A stretch of 64,000 nt of DNA from Streptomyces echinatus (GTDB lineage Bacteria; Actinomycetota; Actinomycetes; Streptomycetales; Streptomycetaceae): contig NZ_JACHJK010000004.1 of NCBI RefSeq assembly GCF_014203595.1, forward strand, positions 124,001 to 188,000. Direction: 5' to 3'. Under the pieces are notes generated by a model. That model ran no database searches and was not told the origin of the DNA. It saw nothing but the letters and a program-made list of their open reading frames with translations. The position numbers and the translations under genes were made by a program. Shown one piece after another: positions 47,783-57,027 of this stretch (positions are counted from its first letter, which is position 1; every line of letters begins with the position of its first letter).

Positions 47783-49357
47783 GTGATCGATATCAACGAG
47801 TCCGTGATGCAGTTCCTTCTGGCGTTCGTCGTCGTCGGCCCGCTCCTCGGCGCCGTCGCCGCCCTCCTCCCGGCCCCGCCCGGACTGAAGGGGAAGTCGC
47901 CCGAGCAGGCCGTGCTGCGGCACGGCGTGACGGTCACCGGCGCGATCCTCGTCGCCGCGATCGTCCTCGCGCTCGGCTTCGACCACGACCATCCGTCGAA
48001 GATGCAGGCCACGACCGACATCAGCTGGATCCCCGCACTCGACGTGCGGATCCACCTCGGCATCGACGGCATCTCCCTCCCCCTCCTGGTCCTGACCGCG
48101 CTGCTGAGCTTCCTCTGCGCGCTCTACTCGTACTTCAAGCCGCCGACGGGCCCGTCCCCGAAGGCGTTCGTCGCGCTGCTGCTCCTGCTCGAGTCCGGCA
48201 CCCTCGCCACCTTCGCCGTCCTCGACCTGCTGCTGTTCTTCCTCGCGTTCGAGATGGTGCTCATCCCGATGTACTTCCTCATCGCCCGCTGGGGCGGCGA
48301 GGGCCGGACCCGGGCCGCGTGGAAGTTCATCCTCTTCACGCTGCTCGGATCCGTGGTCATGCTGCTCGGCCTGCTCCTGATCGGAATCAAGGCGGGCACG
48401 TTCGACATGGTGGCACTCGCCACTGACAACGGCCGGTCGCTGACCGCGTCCGTGCAGGTCATCGCGGTTCTGGCGATCGGGCTCGGGCTCGCGGTGAAGA
48501 CGCCGATGTGGCCGCTGCACAGCTGGCTGCCCGACGCGCACACCGCCGCCCCGACCGTCGGCTCGGTCCTGCTGGCCGGCGTCCTGCTCAAGATGGGCAC
48601 GTACGGGTTCGTCCGCATCCTGCTGCCGGTGGCGCCGCACGGCTTCCACACGTTCGCGCCGTACCTCGCCGCGTTCGCCGTCGTCGGCATCATCTACGGA
48701 TCCCTGGCCTGCCTGGCCCTCGCCAAGCAGGGCGCGAAGGGCGACCTCAAGCGCCTCATCGCCTACTCCTCCGTCGGCCACATGGGCTTCGTCCTCCTCG
48801 GCATCGCCACCATGACCCCGACCGGTGTGAACGGCGCCCTGTTCGCCAACATCGCCCACGGCCTCATCACCGGCCTGCTGTTCTTCCTGGTCGGCGCCCT
48901 CAAGGACCGCACCGGCACCACCGACCTCGACACCCTCGCCGAGGAGACGGGCGCCGCGCTGTACGGCAAGGCCCCGCGCCTCGGCGGCCTCCTCGCCTTC
49001 GCCGCCGTCGCCTCCCTCGGCCTGCCCGGACTCGCCGGGTTCTGGGGCGAGATGCTCGCGCTGTTCGGCTCCTTCGAGCCCGCCGCCGACCTCAGCCGGC
49101 CGGCCTTCCTCACCTTCATGGCCATCGGCGCGTTCGGCACCCTGCTGACGGCCGCGTACATGCTGATCGTGGTCCGCCGCGTCTGCATGGGCGGCACGGA
49201 GCAGGAGCTGCCGAAACTCGCCGACGTCCACGGGTACGAGTTCGCCGCCTGGACCCCGCTCGTCGCCCTCACCGTCCTCGCCGGACTGTGGCCGAAGGCC
49301 CTGCTCGGCCTGACCGACCCGGCCGTGCAGCAGCTCCTCGCAGGAGGCTCCCGATGA
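47783..49357 (+). CDS. nuoM2: NADH-quinone oxidoreductase subunit M, second copy
   Basis: A 524-residue antiporter-like membrane subunit. GTG 47783 starts 6 bp after the nuoL2 stop with GAGCAGG upstream. Diagnostic segments are LLFFLAFEMVLIPMYFLIARWGGEG (membrane Glu), KTPMWPLHSWLPDAHTAAPTVGSVLLAGVLLKMG in parts, and LKRLIAYSSVGHMGFVLLGI. All expected lysines are present. The stop overlaps the nuoN2 ATG. Confidence 0.97.
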   Translation: MIDINESVMQFLLAFVVVGPLLGAVAALLPAPPGLKGKSPEQAVLRHGVTVTGAILVAAIVLALGFDHDHPSKMQATTDISWIPALDVRIHLGIDGISLPLLVLTALLSFLCALYSYFKPPTGPSPKAFVALLLLLESGTLATFAVLDLLLFFLAFEMVLIPMYFLIARWGGEGRTRAAWKFILFTLLGSVVMLLGLLLIGIKAGTFDMVALATDNGRSLTASVQVIAVLAIGLGLAVKTPMWPLHSWLPDAHTAAPTVGSVLLAGVLLKMGTYGFVRILLPVAPHGFHTFAPYLAAFAVVGIIYGSLACLALAKQGAKGDLKRLIAYSSVGHMGFVLLGIATMTPTGVNGALFANIAHGLITGLLFFLVGALKDRTGTTDLDTLAEETGAALYGKAPRLGGLLAFAAVASLGLPGLAGFWGEMLALFGSFEPAADLSRPAFLTFMAIGAFGTLLTAAYMLIVVRRVCMGGTEQELPKLADVHGYEFAAWTPLVALTVLAGLWPKALLGLTDPAVQQLLAGGSR

Positions 49358-50871
49358 GCACCCAGCCGCTCGCCGAGTCGCTGGTCCAGTCCGTCGACTG
49401 GCTCGCGATCGCCCCGCCCACCATCGCGGCCGTCGTGGCGCTCGCCGTGCTCGTCGCCGACCTGTTCGTGCCGGAGGGCCGCAAGGCCGTGCTCGGCTGG
49501 GTCTCGGTCGCGGGACTCGCCGCGGCGGCCGTGATGCTCCTGCCCCTGCTGGACGGCGACCGCAGCACCTTCTGCCTCACCGGCACCACGCGCGCGTGCA
49601 GCTACACCGCCGACCACTTCACCCTCGTCATCCAGTTCCTGGTCCTCGGCGGCGCCCTGCTCGCGGCCCTGCTGTCCGTCACCCACCTGGACGACGAACG
49701 GCGGCGCGTCCCGGCCGGCGAGTTCTGGTTCCTGCTGCTGTCCTCCGCGGCCGGTGCCGCCCTGCTGCCCGCCTCCCGCGACCTCGCCACCCTGATCGTC
49801 GCCCTGGAGGTCGCCTCCCTGCCCGCCTTCGCCCTCGTCGGCATCCGGCACGGCGACAAGCGGTCCTCCGAGGCCGCCCTGAAGTTCTTCCTGTCCTCGG
49901 TCACCGCCACCGCGGTCAGCCTGATGGGCATCAGCTTCGTCTACGCCTCCACCGGCACCCTCTACCTCACCCAGGTCGCCCAGCGCCTGCCGCACGTCGA
50001 CGGACAGCTGCACACCCTCGCCCAGACCGGTGTCGTCCTCACCCTCGTCGGCTTCGCCTTCAAGACGGCCGCCGTGCCGTTCCACTTCTGGGTGCCCGAC
50101 ACCTACGTGGGCGCGCCGCTGCCCGTCGCCGCCTACCTGTCGGTCGTCGGCAAGGCGGTCGGCTTCTCCGGGCTGATCCTCGTCACCGTCGTCGCGTTCC
50201 CGTCGTACGCCGACGTCTGGGGGCCCGCGCTCGCCGCCCTGGCCGCCCTCACCATGACCGTCGGCAACGTCGCCGCCCTGCGCCAGCAGGCCACGCGCGC
50301 GTACAGCGCCGTACGGCTGCTCGCCTGGTCCTCCGTCGGCCAGGCCGGCTACCTGCTGGTGCCGATCGCCGCCGCCGGATACACCGAGGACGCCGAGAAG
50401 GCGATCGGCTCCACGGTCGCGTACGCACTCATGTACGCCGCCGTGAACCTCGGCGCCTTCGCCGTGGCCGCCGTGGTGGGACGCGGCCGGGCGCTGAACC
50501 GGATCAGCGACTACCGGGGCCTGTACGCCACCAACCCGGCCAGCGCGCTCCTGCTGGCCTTCTTCCTGCTGTGCCTGGCCGGGCTGCCCCCGGGCGTGAT
50601 CGGCCTGTTCGCCAAGGTCACCGTGTTCTCGGCGGCCGTCGACGCGGGCCTCGGCTGGCTCGCCGTCGTCATGGCCGTCAACGTCGTGATCGCCCTCTTC
50701 TACTACCTGCAGTGGACGGCCCTGCTGTTCCGAACCCCCGAGGGCGAGCCCGCACGGCACCGCGTCCCGGCGCCCCTCACGGCCGCCATCGCCCTCACCG
50801 GGGTGCTCGGTGTCGCCCTCTCCGGCGCGCCGCAGCTGGTCCTCCGCTTCGCGGCCACCGGGCTGTTCTAG
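49354..50871 (+). CDS. nuoN2: NADH-quinone oxidoreductase subunit N, second copy
   Basis: A 505-residue MrpD-like membrane subunit and the last gene of the operon. ATG 49354 overlaps the nuoM2 stop (ATGA) behind CAGGAGG. Motifs include [31 protein letters not shown] in parts, [33 protein letters not shown] in parts, and [20 protein letters not shown] strong compound hairpin begins 6 bp after the stop. Confidence 0.97.
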   Translation: MSTQPLAESLVQSVDWLAIAPPTIAAVVALAVLVADLFVPEGRKAVLGWVSVAGLAAAAVMLLPLLDGDRSTFCLTGTTRACSYTADHFTLVIQFLVLGGALLAALLSVTHLDDERRRVPAGEFWFLLLSSAAGAALLPASRDLATLIVALEVASLPAFALVGIRHGDKRSSEAALKFFLSSVTATAVSLMGISFVYASTGTLYLTQVAQRLPHVDGQLHTLAQTGVVLTLVGFAFKTAAVPFHFWVPDTYVGAPLPVAAYLSVVGKAVGFSGLILVTVVAFPSYADVWGPALAALAALTMTVGNVAALRQQATRAYSAVRLLAWSSVGQAGYLLVPIAAAGYTEDAEKAIGSTVAYALMYAAVNLGAFAVAAVVGRGRALNRISDYRGLYATNPASALLLAFFLLCLAGLPPGVIGLFAKVTVFSAAVDAGLGWLAVVMAVNVVIALFYYLQWTALLFRTPEGEPARHRVPAPLTAAIALTGVLGVALSGAPQLVLRFAATGLF

Positions 50872-50876
50872 GAGTC

Positions 50877-50919
50877 GTCACGCGCGCGTGGGGCACCCGT
50901 GCCGGCACGCGCGCGTGAC
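50877..50919 (+). terminator. Compound hairpin terminator of the second nuo operon
   Basis: Outer arms gtcacgcgcgcgtg (50877-50890) and cacgcgcgcgtgac (50906-50919) pair perfectly for 14 bp. The loop contains a further 5-bp stem ggcac-cc-gtgcc (50892-50903). Each outer arm holds the ACGCGCGCGT palindrome also found at 39091 and 39181. Confidence 0.9.
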
Positions 50920-51061
50920 GCCGAACCAGCACGTCACCCACATGGCCGATGCGCGCCACCGCACGCGCCGGGGAACTCGTGGCCGCCGCCTGGCGTTGTC
51001 ACATACGGGAGGGTCCACTGGACCAAAGTGTTCCCCAGCTGCACGACTTGGAGGGCGCACC

Positions 51062-51922
51062 GTGCACCGCCGGCACAACGGGCTCAAGACCGCCGTACTC
51101 CTCGGGGGACTGTCCGCACTCATCATCGTCATCGGCAGCTTCTTCGGCCGTACCGGCCTGGTCGTCGCCGTCCTGGTGGCGCTGGGCACGAACGCGTACG
51201 CGTTCTGGAACAGCGACAAGCTGGCGCTCCGCGCGATGCGTGCCCGCCCGGTCAGCGAGTTCGAGGCCCCGGCGCTGTACCGGCTGGTGCGCGAGCTGTC
51301 CACGCAGGCCCGCCAGCCCATGCCCCGGCTGTACATCTCGCCGACGGAGGCCCCGAACGCCTTCGCCACGGGCCGCAACCCGCGCAACGCGGCCGTGTGC
51401 TGCACCGAGGGCATCCTGCGCCTCCTGGACGAGCGCGAGCTGCGCGGTGTCATCGGCCACGAGCTGAGCCACGTCTACAACCGGGACATCCTCATCTCCT
51501 CGGTCGCCGGCGCCCTCGCCTCCGTGATCATGTTCCTGGTGAACTTCGCCTGGCTGATCCCGGTGGGCCGCTCGGACGACGATGAGGGCCCCGGCCTGCT
51601 CGGCATGCTGCTGATCATGATCCTCGGCCCGCTCGCCGCCACCGTGATCCAGCTGGCCATCAGCCGCTCCCGGGAGTACGAGGCGGACGCCTCCGGTGCC
51701 CAGCTCACCGGGGACCCGCTCGCCCTCGCCAGCGCCCTGCGCAAGCTGGAGACGGGCACCAAGCAGCTCCCGCTGCCCCCCGAGCCGCGGATCGAGACGG
51801 CGAGCCACATGATGATCGCCAATCCCTTCCGCCCGGGCCAGGGACTGTCCAAGATGTTCTCCACGCACCCGCCGATGGCGGAGCGCATCGCCCGTCTCGA
51901 GAAGATGGCAGGTCGCCCGTGA
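51062..51922 (+). CDS. htpX: HtpX-family membrane zinc metalloprotease
   Basis: A 286-residue M48B protease for quality control of membrane proteins. GTG 51062 follows GGAGGG by 6 nt. Two N-terminal helices (about residues 8-50), a motif region [31 protein letters not shown] in parts, the zinc site [15 protein letters not shown] (HExxH about residue 137), two more helices, and the third ligand in [13 protein letters not shown]. The C-terminus [17 protein letters not shown] is the family ending. A 140-bp spacer separates it from the nuo2 terminator. It overlaps the next gene by 4 bp. Confidence 0.96.
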   Translation: MHRRHNGLKTAVLLGGLSALIIVIGSFFGRTGLVVAVLVALGTNAYAFWNSDKLALRAMRARPVSEFEAPALYRLVRELSTQARQPMPRLYISPTEAPNAFATGRNPRNAAVCCTEGILRLLDERELRGVIGHELSHVYNRDILISSVAGALASVIMFLVNFAWLIPVGRSDDDEGPGLLGMLLIMILGPLAATVIQLAISRSREYEADASGAQLTGDPLALASALRKLETGTKQLPLPPEPRIETASHMMIANPFRPGQGLSKMFSTHPPMAERIARLEKMAGRP

Positions 51923-52311
51923 AGACCGTCCTGAACGTCATTTGGCTCGTCCTGAGCGGCTTCTGGCTGTTCCTCGCCTACCTGCTCGCCGGCGTTCTGC
52001 TGTGCGTCACGATCATCGGCATCCCCTTCGGCATCGCCGCCTTCCGCATCGGCCTCTTCGCCCTCTGGCCGTTCGGGTACACCACGGTCGATCGGCGCGA
52101 CGCGGGCGCCCCCTCCTGCGTCGGCAACGTCCTGTGGCTGGTCCTGGCCGGCTGGTGGCTGGCGCTCGCCCACATCGCCACCGGCATCGCGCTGTGCGTC
52201 ACGATCATCGGCATCCCGTTCGGCATCGCCAACTTCAAGCTGATCCCGGTCTCCCTGCTCCCGCTGGGCCGCGAGATCGTCCGCACCGACGAGCCGTTCG
52301 CCGCCCGCTGA
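51919..52311 (+). CDS. YccF-domain membrane protein
   Basis: A 130-residue membrane protein made of two repeated halves. Each half reads N-x-x-W-L-V-L, then [21 protein letters not shown] or [21 protein letters not shown], the YccF signature [10 protein letters not shown]. Four helices are visible. Function of the family is not known. The GTG start overlaps the htpX stop, so the two are co-translated. Confidence 0.92.
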   Translation: MKTVLNVIWLVLSGFWLFLAYLLAGVLLCVTIIGIPFGIAAFRIGLFALWPFGYTTVDRRDAGAPSCVGNVLWLVLAGWWLALAHIATGIALCVTIIGIPFGIANFKLIPVSLLPLGREIVRTDEPFAAR

Positions 52312-52371
52312 CCGTTCGCCGCCCGCCGGCCCACCCGGCCCCGGACGCCCGCCGGGCCCGCCGACGGCACC

Positions 52372-53625
52372 TCACGCCCCGCGCCGGGCCGCCCGCCACC
52401 GCCGTACCCCGTAGGCCGCCGCGCCCACCGCGAGCACACCCGCGCCCACGGCCGCCGAGGCCGCGGGCAGCGCGCACGCCAGGGTGGCGCAGCCCAGGAG
52501 GCCCACCGCGGGCACCACGCGGGAGAGCGGCGCCGGGCTCAGTGTCCAGGCCGAGGCGTTGGCGACGGCGTAGTAGACCAGCACGCCGAAGGACGAGAAG
52601 CCGATCGCGCCGCGCACGTCGACCGTCGCCGCCAGGACGGCGACCACCGCGCCCACGGCCGTCTCCGCCCGGTGCGGCACCCGGAACCGCGGGTGCACGG
52701 CCGCCAGCGCACCCGGCAGGTGTCCGTCCCGGGCCATGGCGAGCGTCGTACGGGACACTCCGAGGATCAGCGCGAGCAGCGAACCCAGCGCGGCCACGGC
52801 CGCCCCGGCCCGCACGACGGGCACGAGCCCCGGCGCCCCGGCCGCCCGCACGGCGTCGGCCAGCGGAGCCGCGGCCCGCCCGAGCCCGTCCGCGCCGAGG
52901 ACGGCGAGCAGCGCGACGGCCACGCACGCGTACACCACCAGCACGATGCCCAGGGCCAGCGGGACCGCCCGCGGAATCGTCCGCGCCGGATCGCGTACCT
53001 CCTCCCCGAGGGTGGCGATCCGCGCGTACCCCGCGAACGCGAAGAACAGCAGACCGGCCGCCTGGAGCACGCCGCCCGCCTCCGACGACAGGCCGGCGTC
53101 CAGCCGTCCCGCGTCCGCCCGCCCGGAGGCCAGACACGTCACGACCGCGGCCGCGAGGACGGCCAGTACGACGGCCACGATCAGCCGCGTCAGCCACGCC
53201 GCCTTCTGGATCCCGCCGTAGTTCACGGCGGTCAGGGCCACCACGGCGGCGACCGCCACCGCGTGCGCCTGCCCCGGCCACACGTACGTGCCCACGGTGA
53301 GCGCCATCGCCGCGCAGGAGGCCGTCTTGCCGACCACGAACGCCCAGCCGGCGAGGTGACCCCAGAAAGGGCCCAGCCGCTCCCTGCCGTACACGTACGT
53401 CCCGCCGGACGCCGGGTAGCGGGCGGCGAGCCGGGCCGAGGACATGGCGTTGCAGTAGGCCACCACGGCCGCGACGGCCAGTGCGGCCAGCAGCCCGGAT
53501 CCGGCGGCGCGTGCGGCCGGCCCCGGTGCCGAGAAGACGCCGGCGCCGATCATCGAGCCGAGGCCGACGACCACGGCGTCCCGCAGGCCCAGCCCGCGGC
53601 GCAGACCGGCATCGGTACGTGTCAT
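52372..53625 (-). CDS. APC-superfamily amino-acid permease
   Basis: A 417-residue transporter with about twelve helices, from ATG 53625. The N-terminal signature is VVVGLGSMIGAGVFSAPGPAA (unwound helix 1, substrate site), followed by SSARLAARYPASGGTYVYGRERLGPFWGHLAGW in parts and FFAFAGYARIATLGEEVRDPARTIPRAVPLAL in parts, all typical of the APC/LAT-like group. The substrate cannot be set. It is convergent with yccF and divergent from the GlsB-like gene. Confidence 0.92.
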   Translation of the reverse strand: MTRTDAGLRRGLGLRDAVVVGLGSMIGAGVFSAPGPAARAAGSGLLAALAVAAVVAYCNAMSSARLAARYPASGGTYVYGRERLGPFWGHLAGWAFVVGKTASCAAMALTVGTYVWPGQAHAVAVAAVVALTAVNYGGIQKAAWLTRLIVAVVLAVLAAAVVTCLASGRADAGRLDAGLSSEAGGVLQAAGLLFFAFAGYARIATLGEEVRDPARTIPRAVPLALGIVLVVYACVAVALLAVLGADGLGRAAAPLADAVRAAGAPGLVPVVRAGAAVAALGSLLALILGVSRTTLAMARDGHLPGALAAVHPRFRVPHRAETAVGAVVAVLAATVDVRGAIGFSSFGVLVYYAVANASAWTLSPAPLSRVVPAVGLLGCATLACALPAASAAVGAGVLAVGAAAYGVRRWRAARRGA

Positions 53626-53780
53626 GCGCCGCACCCTACTGAGCGCGGCAACCGGCGGCCGGGCCCGTGACGTCCTCTTCATCGACACGGCACGAACACG
53701 CGCGCGACGGACAGCGGGTCCTCACCGGAAATGCAGGGCCCGGACAGTGCGGACACAGCGCGGAAGGGCAGGTTCACGGC

Positions 53781-54047
53781 ATGGGCATCATCAGTTGGAT
53801 CATCCTGGGGCTGCTGGCCGGAGCCATCGCCAAGGTCCTGTTGCCGGGACGCGACCCCGGCGGCTTCATCGGCACGACCCTCATCGGCATCGCGGGCGCG
53901 TTCATCGGGGGCTGGGTCTCGGCCCGCTGGCTGGACCACCCGGTCACCAAGCACTTCTACGACGGTGCGACCTGGGCCGCGGCCATCGGCGGCTCCCTGG
54001 TGCTGCTGATCGTCTACCGCATCCTGTTCGGCAACTCGCGCGACTGA
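53781..54047 (+). CDS. GlsB/YeaQ/YmgE-family (transglycosylase-associated) membrane protein
   Basis: An 88-residue protein from ATG 53781. It has three short helices and the family pattern ISWIILGLLAGAIAKVLLPGRDPGGFIGTTLIGIAGAFIGG in parts (GLLAGAIAK, PGRDPGG, GIAGAFIGG). The name transglycosylase-associated is historical; no enzymatic role is known. Often stress induced in actinomycetes, which is general family knowledge. Confidence 0.93.
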   Translation: MGIISWIILGLLAGAIAKVLLPGRDPGGFIGTTLIGIAGAFIGGWVSARWLDHPVTKHFYDGATWAAAIGGSLVLLIVYRILFGNSRD

Positions 54048-54104
54048 CGCGGCACGTCGGCGGGCACACCGGCTCCGCGCCACGGGCACGCCGGCGCAGC
54101 AGGA

Positions 54105-54134
54105 AAGGGTGGGCGCCCCGTGGCGCCCACCCTT
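54105..54134. terminator. Bidirectional terminator
   Basis: A perfect 13-bp stem (aagggtgggcgcc / ggcgcccaccctt) with a 4-nt loop lies between the convergent GlsB-like and YajQ genes. Confidence 0.92.
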
Positions 54135-54156
54135 CGTCTTCTTCGGCTTCCTCGTC

Positions 54157-54645
54157 CTACCGGTAGTTCACGAACTGCAGCGCGAAGTCGAAGTCCTTGC
54201 CCTTCAGAAGGGCGATCACGGTCTGCAGGTCGTCGCGGCTCTTGGAGCTGACGCGCAGCTCGTCCCCCTGCACCTGGGCCTTCACGCCCTTCGGGCCCTC
54301 GTCACGAATGATCTTCGCCACCTTCTTGGCGTTGTCCTGGGAGATGCCCTCCTCGATCGTGGCGAAGATCTTGTACTCCTTGCCGGAGAGCTGCGGCTCA
54401 CCCGCGTCCAGCGCCTTCAGCGAGATGCCGCGCTTGATCAGCTTGGACTGGAAGACGTCGAGGACCGCCGTCACCCGGTCCTCGGAGTTCGCCTCCATGA
54501 GGATCTTGTCGCCGGACCAGGAGATCGAGGCCCCCACGCCCTTGAAGTCGTAGCGCTGCGAGATCTCCTTGGCGGCCTGGTTGAGGGCGTTGTCGACCTC
54601 CTGCCGCTCGACCTTCGAGACGATGTCGAAACTGGAGTCGGCCAT
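54157..54645 (-). CDS. yajQ: YajQ-family nucleotide-binding protein
   Basis: A 162-residue protein from ATG 54645 ([23 protein letters not shown]) with AAGGAG upstream. It covers the whole family: [79 protein letters not shown] in parts and LQFVNYR at the end. YajQ proteins bind nucleotides, and some bind c-di-GMP. It is monocistronic. Confidence 0.96.
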   Translation of the reverse strand: MADSSFDIVSKVERQEVDNALNQAAKEISQRYDFKGVGASISWSGDKILMEANSEDRVTAVLDVFQSKLIKRGISLKALDAGEPQLSGKEYKIFATIEEGISQDNAKKVAKIIRDEGPKGVKAQVQGDELRVSSKSRDDLQTVIALLKGKDFDFALQFVNYR

Positions 54646-54871
54646 GTCCTGTGGCTCCTTGTATCGGGGGCGTATCGGGTGCGTGCCGGCGTGCGCGGGG
54701 GCGACCGCCGGGCCCGGTGGCATACCGGGCCGCATCCGCACCAGCCTAGCCACCTCGCGACCGGTGGGGTGGAGATCAATCGGGTGGCGGAGCACCCCGG
54801 TGCATCGGGTATTGTTTACGTCGTTGCCGGGGAACACCGCCGAAAGCGGGGTTCTGGTGGCATCAACACCC

Positions 54872-54953
54872 GGCGGTGTGCCCGAGCGGCCAAAGGGAGC
54901 AGACTGTAAATCTGCCGGCTCAGCCTTCCCAGGTTCGAATCCTGGCGCCGCCA
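54872..54953 (+). tRNA. tRNA-Tyr (GTA)
   Basis: An 82-nt class II tRNA. The acceptor stem pairs ggcggtg with cgccgcc (one G-T), the anticodon arm is cagactGTAaatctg, the long variable arm covers ccggctcagccttcc-type bases, and the T-arm is cccagg-ttcgaat-cctgg. The discriminator is A; CCA is not encoded. In S. coelicolor the tRNA-Tyr gene at this locus is the attachment site of the integrating element SLP1. Confidence 0.96.
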
Positions 54954-54961
54954 CGCTGAGT

Positions 54962-55005
54962 AAGACCCTCTCCGAACTGCGGATACGCAGAGCGGAGGGG
55001 GTCTT
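54962..55005 (+). terminator. Terminator after tRNA-Tyr
   Basis: A 13-bp stem with one mismatch (54962-54974 with 54993-55005) encloses an inner ctgcg/cgcag hairpin. It begins 9 bp after the tRNA. Confidence 0.85.
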
Positions 55006-55425
55006 TGCGTTGGTCGACAGCGATGTTCGAGCAGATCCGAAAATCACCGACTTGTCTCACCTGGTCCCGCCGGGATCCCGGTGCTGATCAGCGCGTGTCC
55101 CCCAGGCGTCCCCCGGCCGCCCACACACGCTGCAGGCAGAGTGAGTCAGAACCGCTTCGCGCGGTGCCTGCTCTGCGTCAACACCTTGGCGCACGCCCGG
55201 AAGAGCACCGCGATGCTGTGGCCGGCTCCTCGGGCGCGCTCCTTCGTCGCCAAGATCCTTGGGACAGTCGCCCAGGACGGTGTGCCGGGGGCTCACCCTG
55301 TCCCCCATCGCCAGGGCTGAGGAGTTGGTCTCGGAGCCGGTGGGGTCCTGACTGGCGGTCGGGCTCTGCGAGGAGGCTGATGTCCAGATGTCGGCGGATG
55401 TCACTCCGCATCTCTGGGGTTGGCG
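55006..55425. other. Gap between tRNA-Tyr terminator and membrane/TPR gene
   Basis: A 420-bp gap without an intact gene. It contains a relic of a tyrosine recombinase C-terminus on the minus strand (separate entry). The rest holds several short frames with no family resemblance. Confidence 0.6.
55146..55292 (-). pseudogene. Relic of a tyrosine-recombinase (integrase) C-terminus
   Basis: On the minus strand one frame reads TPSWATVPRILATKERARGA, then GHSIAVLFRACAKVLTQSRH and ends at TGA 55146. AGHSxAVLFRxYAKVL is the C-terminal catalytic box of actinomycete plasmid and AICE integrases, with the nucleophilic Tyr in RxYAK. Here that codon is TGC (Cys) instead of TAC. A stop lies in frame at 55293, so only about 48 codons remain. 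It sits 190 bp from tRNA-Tyr, where an integrase gene would be expected. Confidence 0.6.
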
Positions 55426-56655
55426 TCATGTGCCTGATGTGATGCTGCCGGGGGTGATCCCGTTGCGATCGAGCCACGGCCTGATGACGCTGTCGGACGC
55501 CACTTTGTTCTCCATTTGCATCGAGGCCACTCGGAGGTCGTCGAGCACCGTGTTGCGCACGGCATCCGCGGACGGGCCTTCGTGCGCGGGATCCTGCATG
55601 ATGCGGCATTTGGCGCGATTGAACTCGTAGATGGGCCAAGTCTCGGGAGATGAAGTGTTCCTGATGTCGATCGCGGCGGTCAGGGCGGCGGTCAGGTACT
55701 CTTCCGCCTTGCCCCAGTCGGGTTGAGTGCTGTCTTTGAAGATGTAGCCGAGTTCCGCCCGGGGTCGGTGATAGTTTGCCTCTGGGTCGGCTTCGATAAG
55801 CGCCTGGAAAACCATTGCGGCGCGTGCCATCTTCTCCTTGGCTCCGGGTAGGTTGTTGGCGCTTCGGAAGCTGCTGGCTGTGTTGAATATCTGAGCCCGT
55901 GTTCGTTCGCCGGCCTTCTTCATGGCCTCCGTCAGCTCGGCCTGTGTCACGGCGGGGCTGCCGGCGCCCGGCTTCAGGGCTCGATCCGTCAGCACGAATG
56001 CCCCGGCGTCCGCTCGTGACCTCTGCTCTTCCTGCTCCTGCGCCTCCCGTGAGGCTTTGAGGCTGATGCGCCTGACTGCCTCCTCGTCGAGCAGCCGGGC
56101 GAAGAACTTGCGGACCAGCGTCCTGGAGGCGAGGTAGGTGACCAGAAAGCCCCATACGAGAAACAGTGTGATCAGTGAGAAGCCAACCACTCTGGCGCGT
56201 GCGGTTTCGCTGTCCTTCAAGCCCGACCCCACGACGCGAGCAAGACGGTGCGCGCTCACCCCTATGGTTCCTATCTGCACCAGGCCCACGCCGACCAGTA
56301 TCTTGGTCACCCAGTCGGAAACCTGTTCCAGGTTGGTGTTGGAGACGATGGGGCTGGCGTCGGAATGGTTGGGCTCCGAGCGTTGTGCTATCTCTCTCGG
56401 GATGCCGAACAGAAAGCCGAGGAAGGCGCCGACGCTCGCCGACGCTGCGGAGACGAACGTGCCGACGGCGAACGTGCTGAGGCCGGCAGTGGATACGGAG
56501 TATGCGGCCAGGGCTATCAATGCGACGAGTGGCGCCCAGATGACTATGTGAAAAAAAGTGAAGTCTGCGTCCCCGTCTTCCTTGGGTTCGCGTTTCTCGT
56601 CTTCCCTGGGCGAGCGTTGAACGGCGATACCGTTGAATCGGTACTTAGGGGTCAT
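55426..56655 (-). CDS. Four-helix membrane protein with a C-terminal TPR-like region, function unknown
   Basis: A 409-residue protein. ATG 56655 is preceded by GGAG at 6 nt; an upstream TTG in frame is less likely. Four helices lie at about residues 32-53, 58-80, 110-130 and 147-170. Between helices 2 and 3 is GAFLGFLFGIPRE and VSNTNLEQVSDWVTKILVGVGLVQIG, a membrane module found fused to varied cytoplasmic domains in bacterial proteins of unknown role. After a coiled-coil segment (REAQEQEEQRSRAD) there is a helical TPR-like part (MVFQALIEADPEANYHRPRAELGYIF, KAEEYLTAALTAAIDI). GC and codon bias are visibly lower than in its neighbours, as in acquired DNA. Confidence 0.8.
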   Translation of the reverse strand: MTPKYRFNGIAVQRSPREDEKREPKEDGDADFTFFHIVIWAPLVALIALAAYSVSTAGLSTFAVGTFVSAASASVGAFLGFLFGIPREIAQRSEPNHSDASPIVSNTNLEQVSDWVTKILVGVGLVQIGTIGVSAHRLARVVGSGLKDSETARARVVGFSLITLFLVWGFLVTYLASRTLVRKFFARLLDEEAVRRISLKASREAQEQEEQRSRADAGAFVLTDRALKPGAGSPAVTQAELTEAMKKAGERTRAQIFNTASSFRSANNLPGAKEKMARAAMVFQALIEADPEANYHRPRAELGYIFKDSTQPDWGKAEEYLTAALTAAIDIRNTSSPETWPIYEFNRAKCRIMQDPAHEGPSADAVRNTVLDDLRVASMQMENKVASDSVIRPWLDRNGITPGSITSGT

Positions 56656-57027
56656 CGGTGACTCCGCGACTGGGGAGGATGCCCTTGTGTCAACCGTTGA
56701 CTCACTCTGCCGGGGCTGCAATCCGGGCGAGACGATCGGGTGAGGCGTCTCGCCGAGCAGGTCGCAGGGGGAGGCGCCCCGAGTCCGTGGGGGCGTCGTG
56801 GTCAGCCGGTGGGTGTAGCCCGTGATCCCTCTCCTCGCTGAGCTGAACCGCTCACGTCGGCCGACTTTCCGGTGGACCGTGAAACGCGGGATTCTGGTAG
56901 GGCGCCGACCGCGGAGCCTCGAACAAACACGGGCTCAAGCGCATCTCACGCTTCGTGGAGCCCACCTCGGCTCCTACGGCCCTCAGCGCGACGGGCACCG
57001 TCGCGACTCACCGAAGGAGGCCAGGCG
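56656..57027. other. Divergent promoter region with a gtcaac-c-gttgac palindrome
   Basis: A 372-bp gap between divergent genes. A perfect 13-bp palindrome gtcaaccgttgac lies at 56689-56701, 34 bp upstream of the membrane-protein start, and is a candidate operator. The strong ribosome-binding site GAAGGAGG at 57013-57020 belongs to the GH3 gene. No gene is seen. Confidence 0.55.

Noticed and set aside
45782..49357. nuoL2 and nuoM2 considered as Mrp antiporter subunits instead of complex I
   Set aside because: They lie in an unbroken operon with nuoA, B, C, H, I, J, K and N, and NuoB2 and NuoI2 have complete Fe-S ligand sets, so complex I is the right family.
54872..54953. tRNA considered as Leu or Ser because of the long variable arm
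   Set aside because: The anticodon loop is ctGTAaa, which reads Tyr codons; bacterial tRNA-Tyr is also class II.
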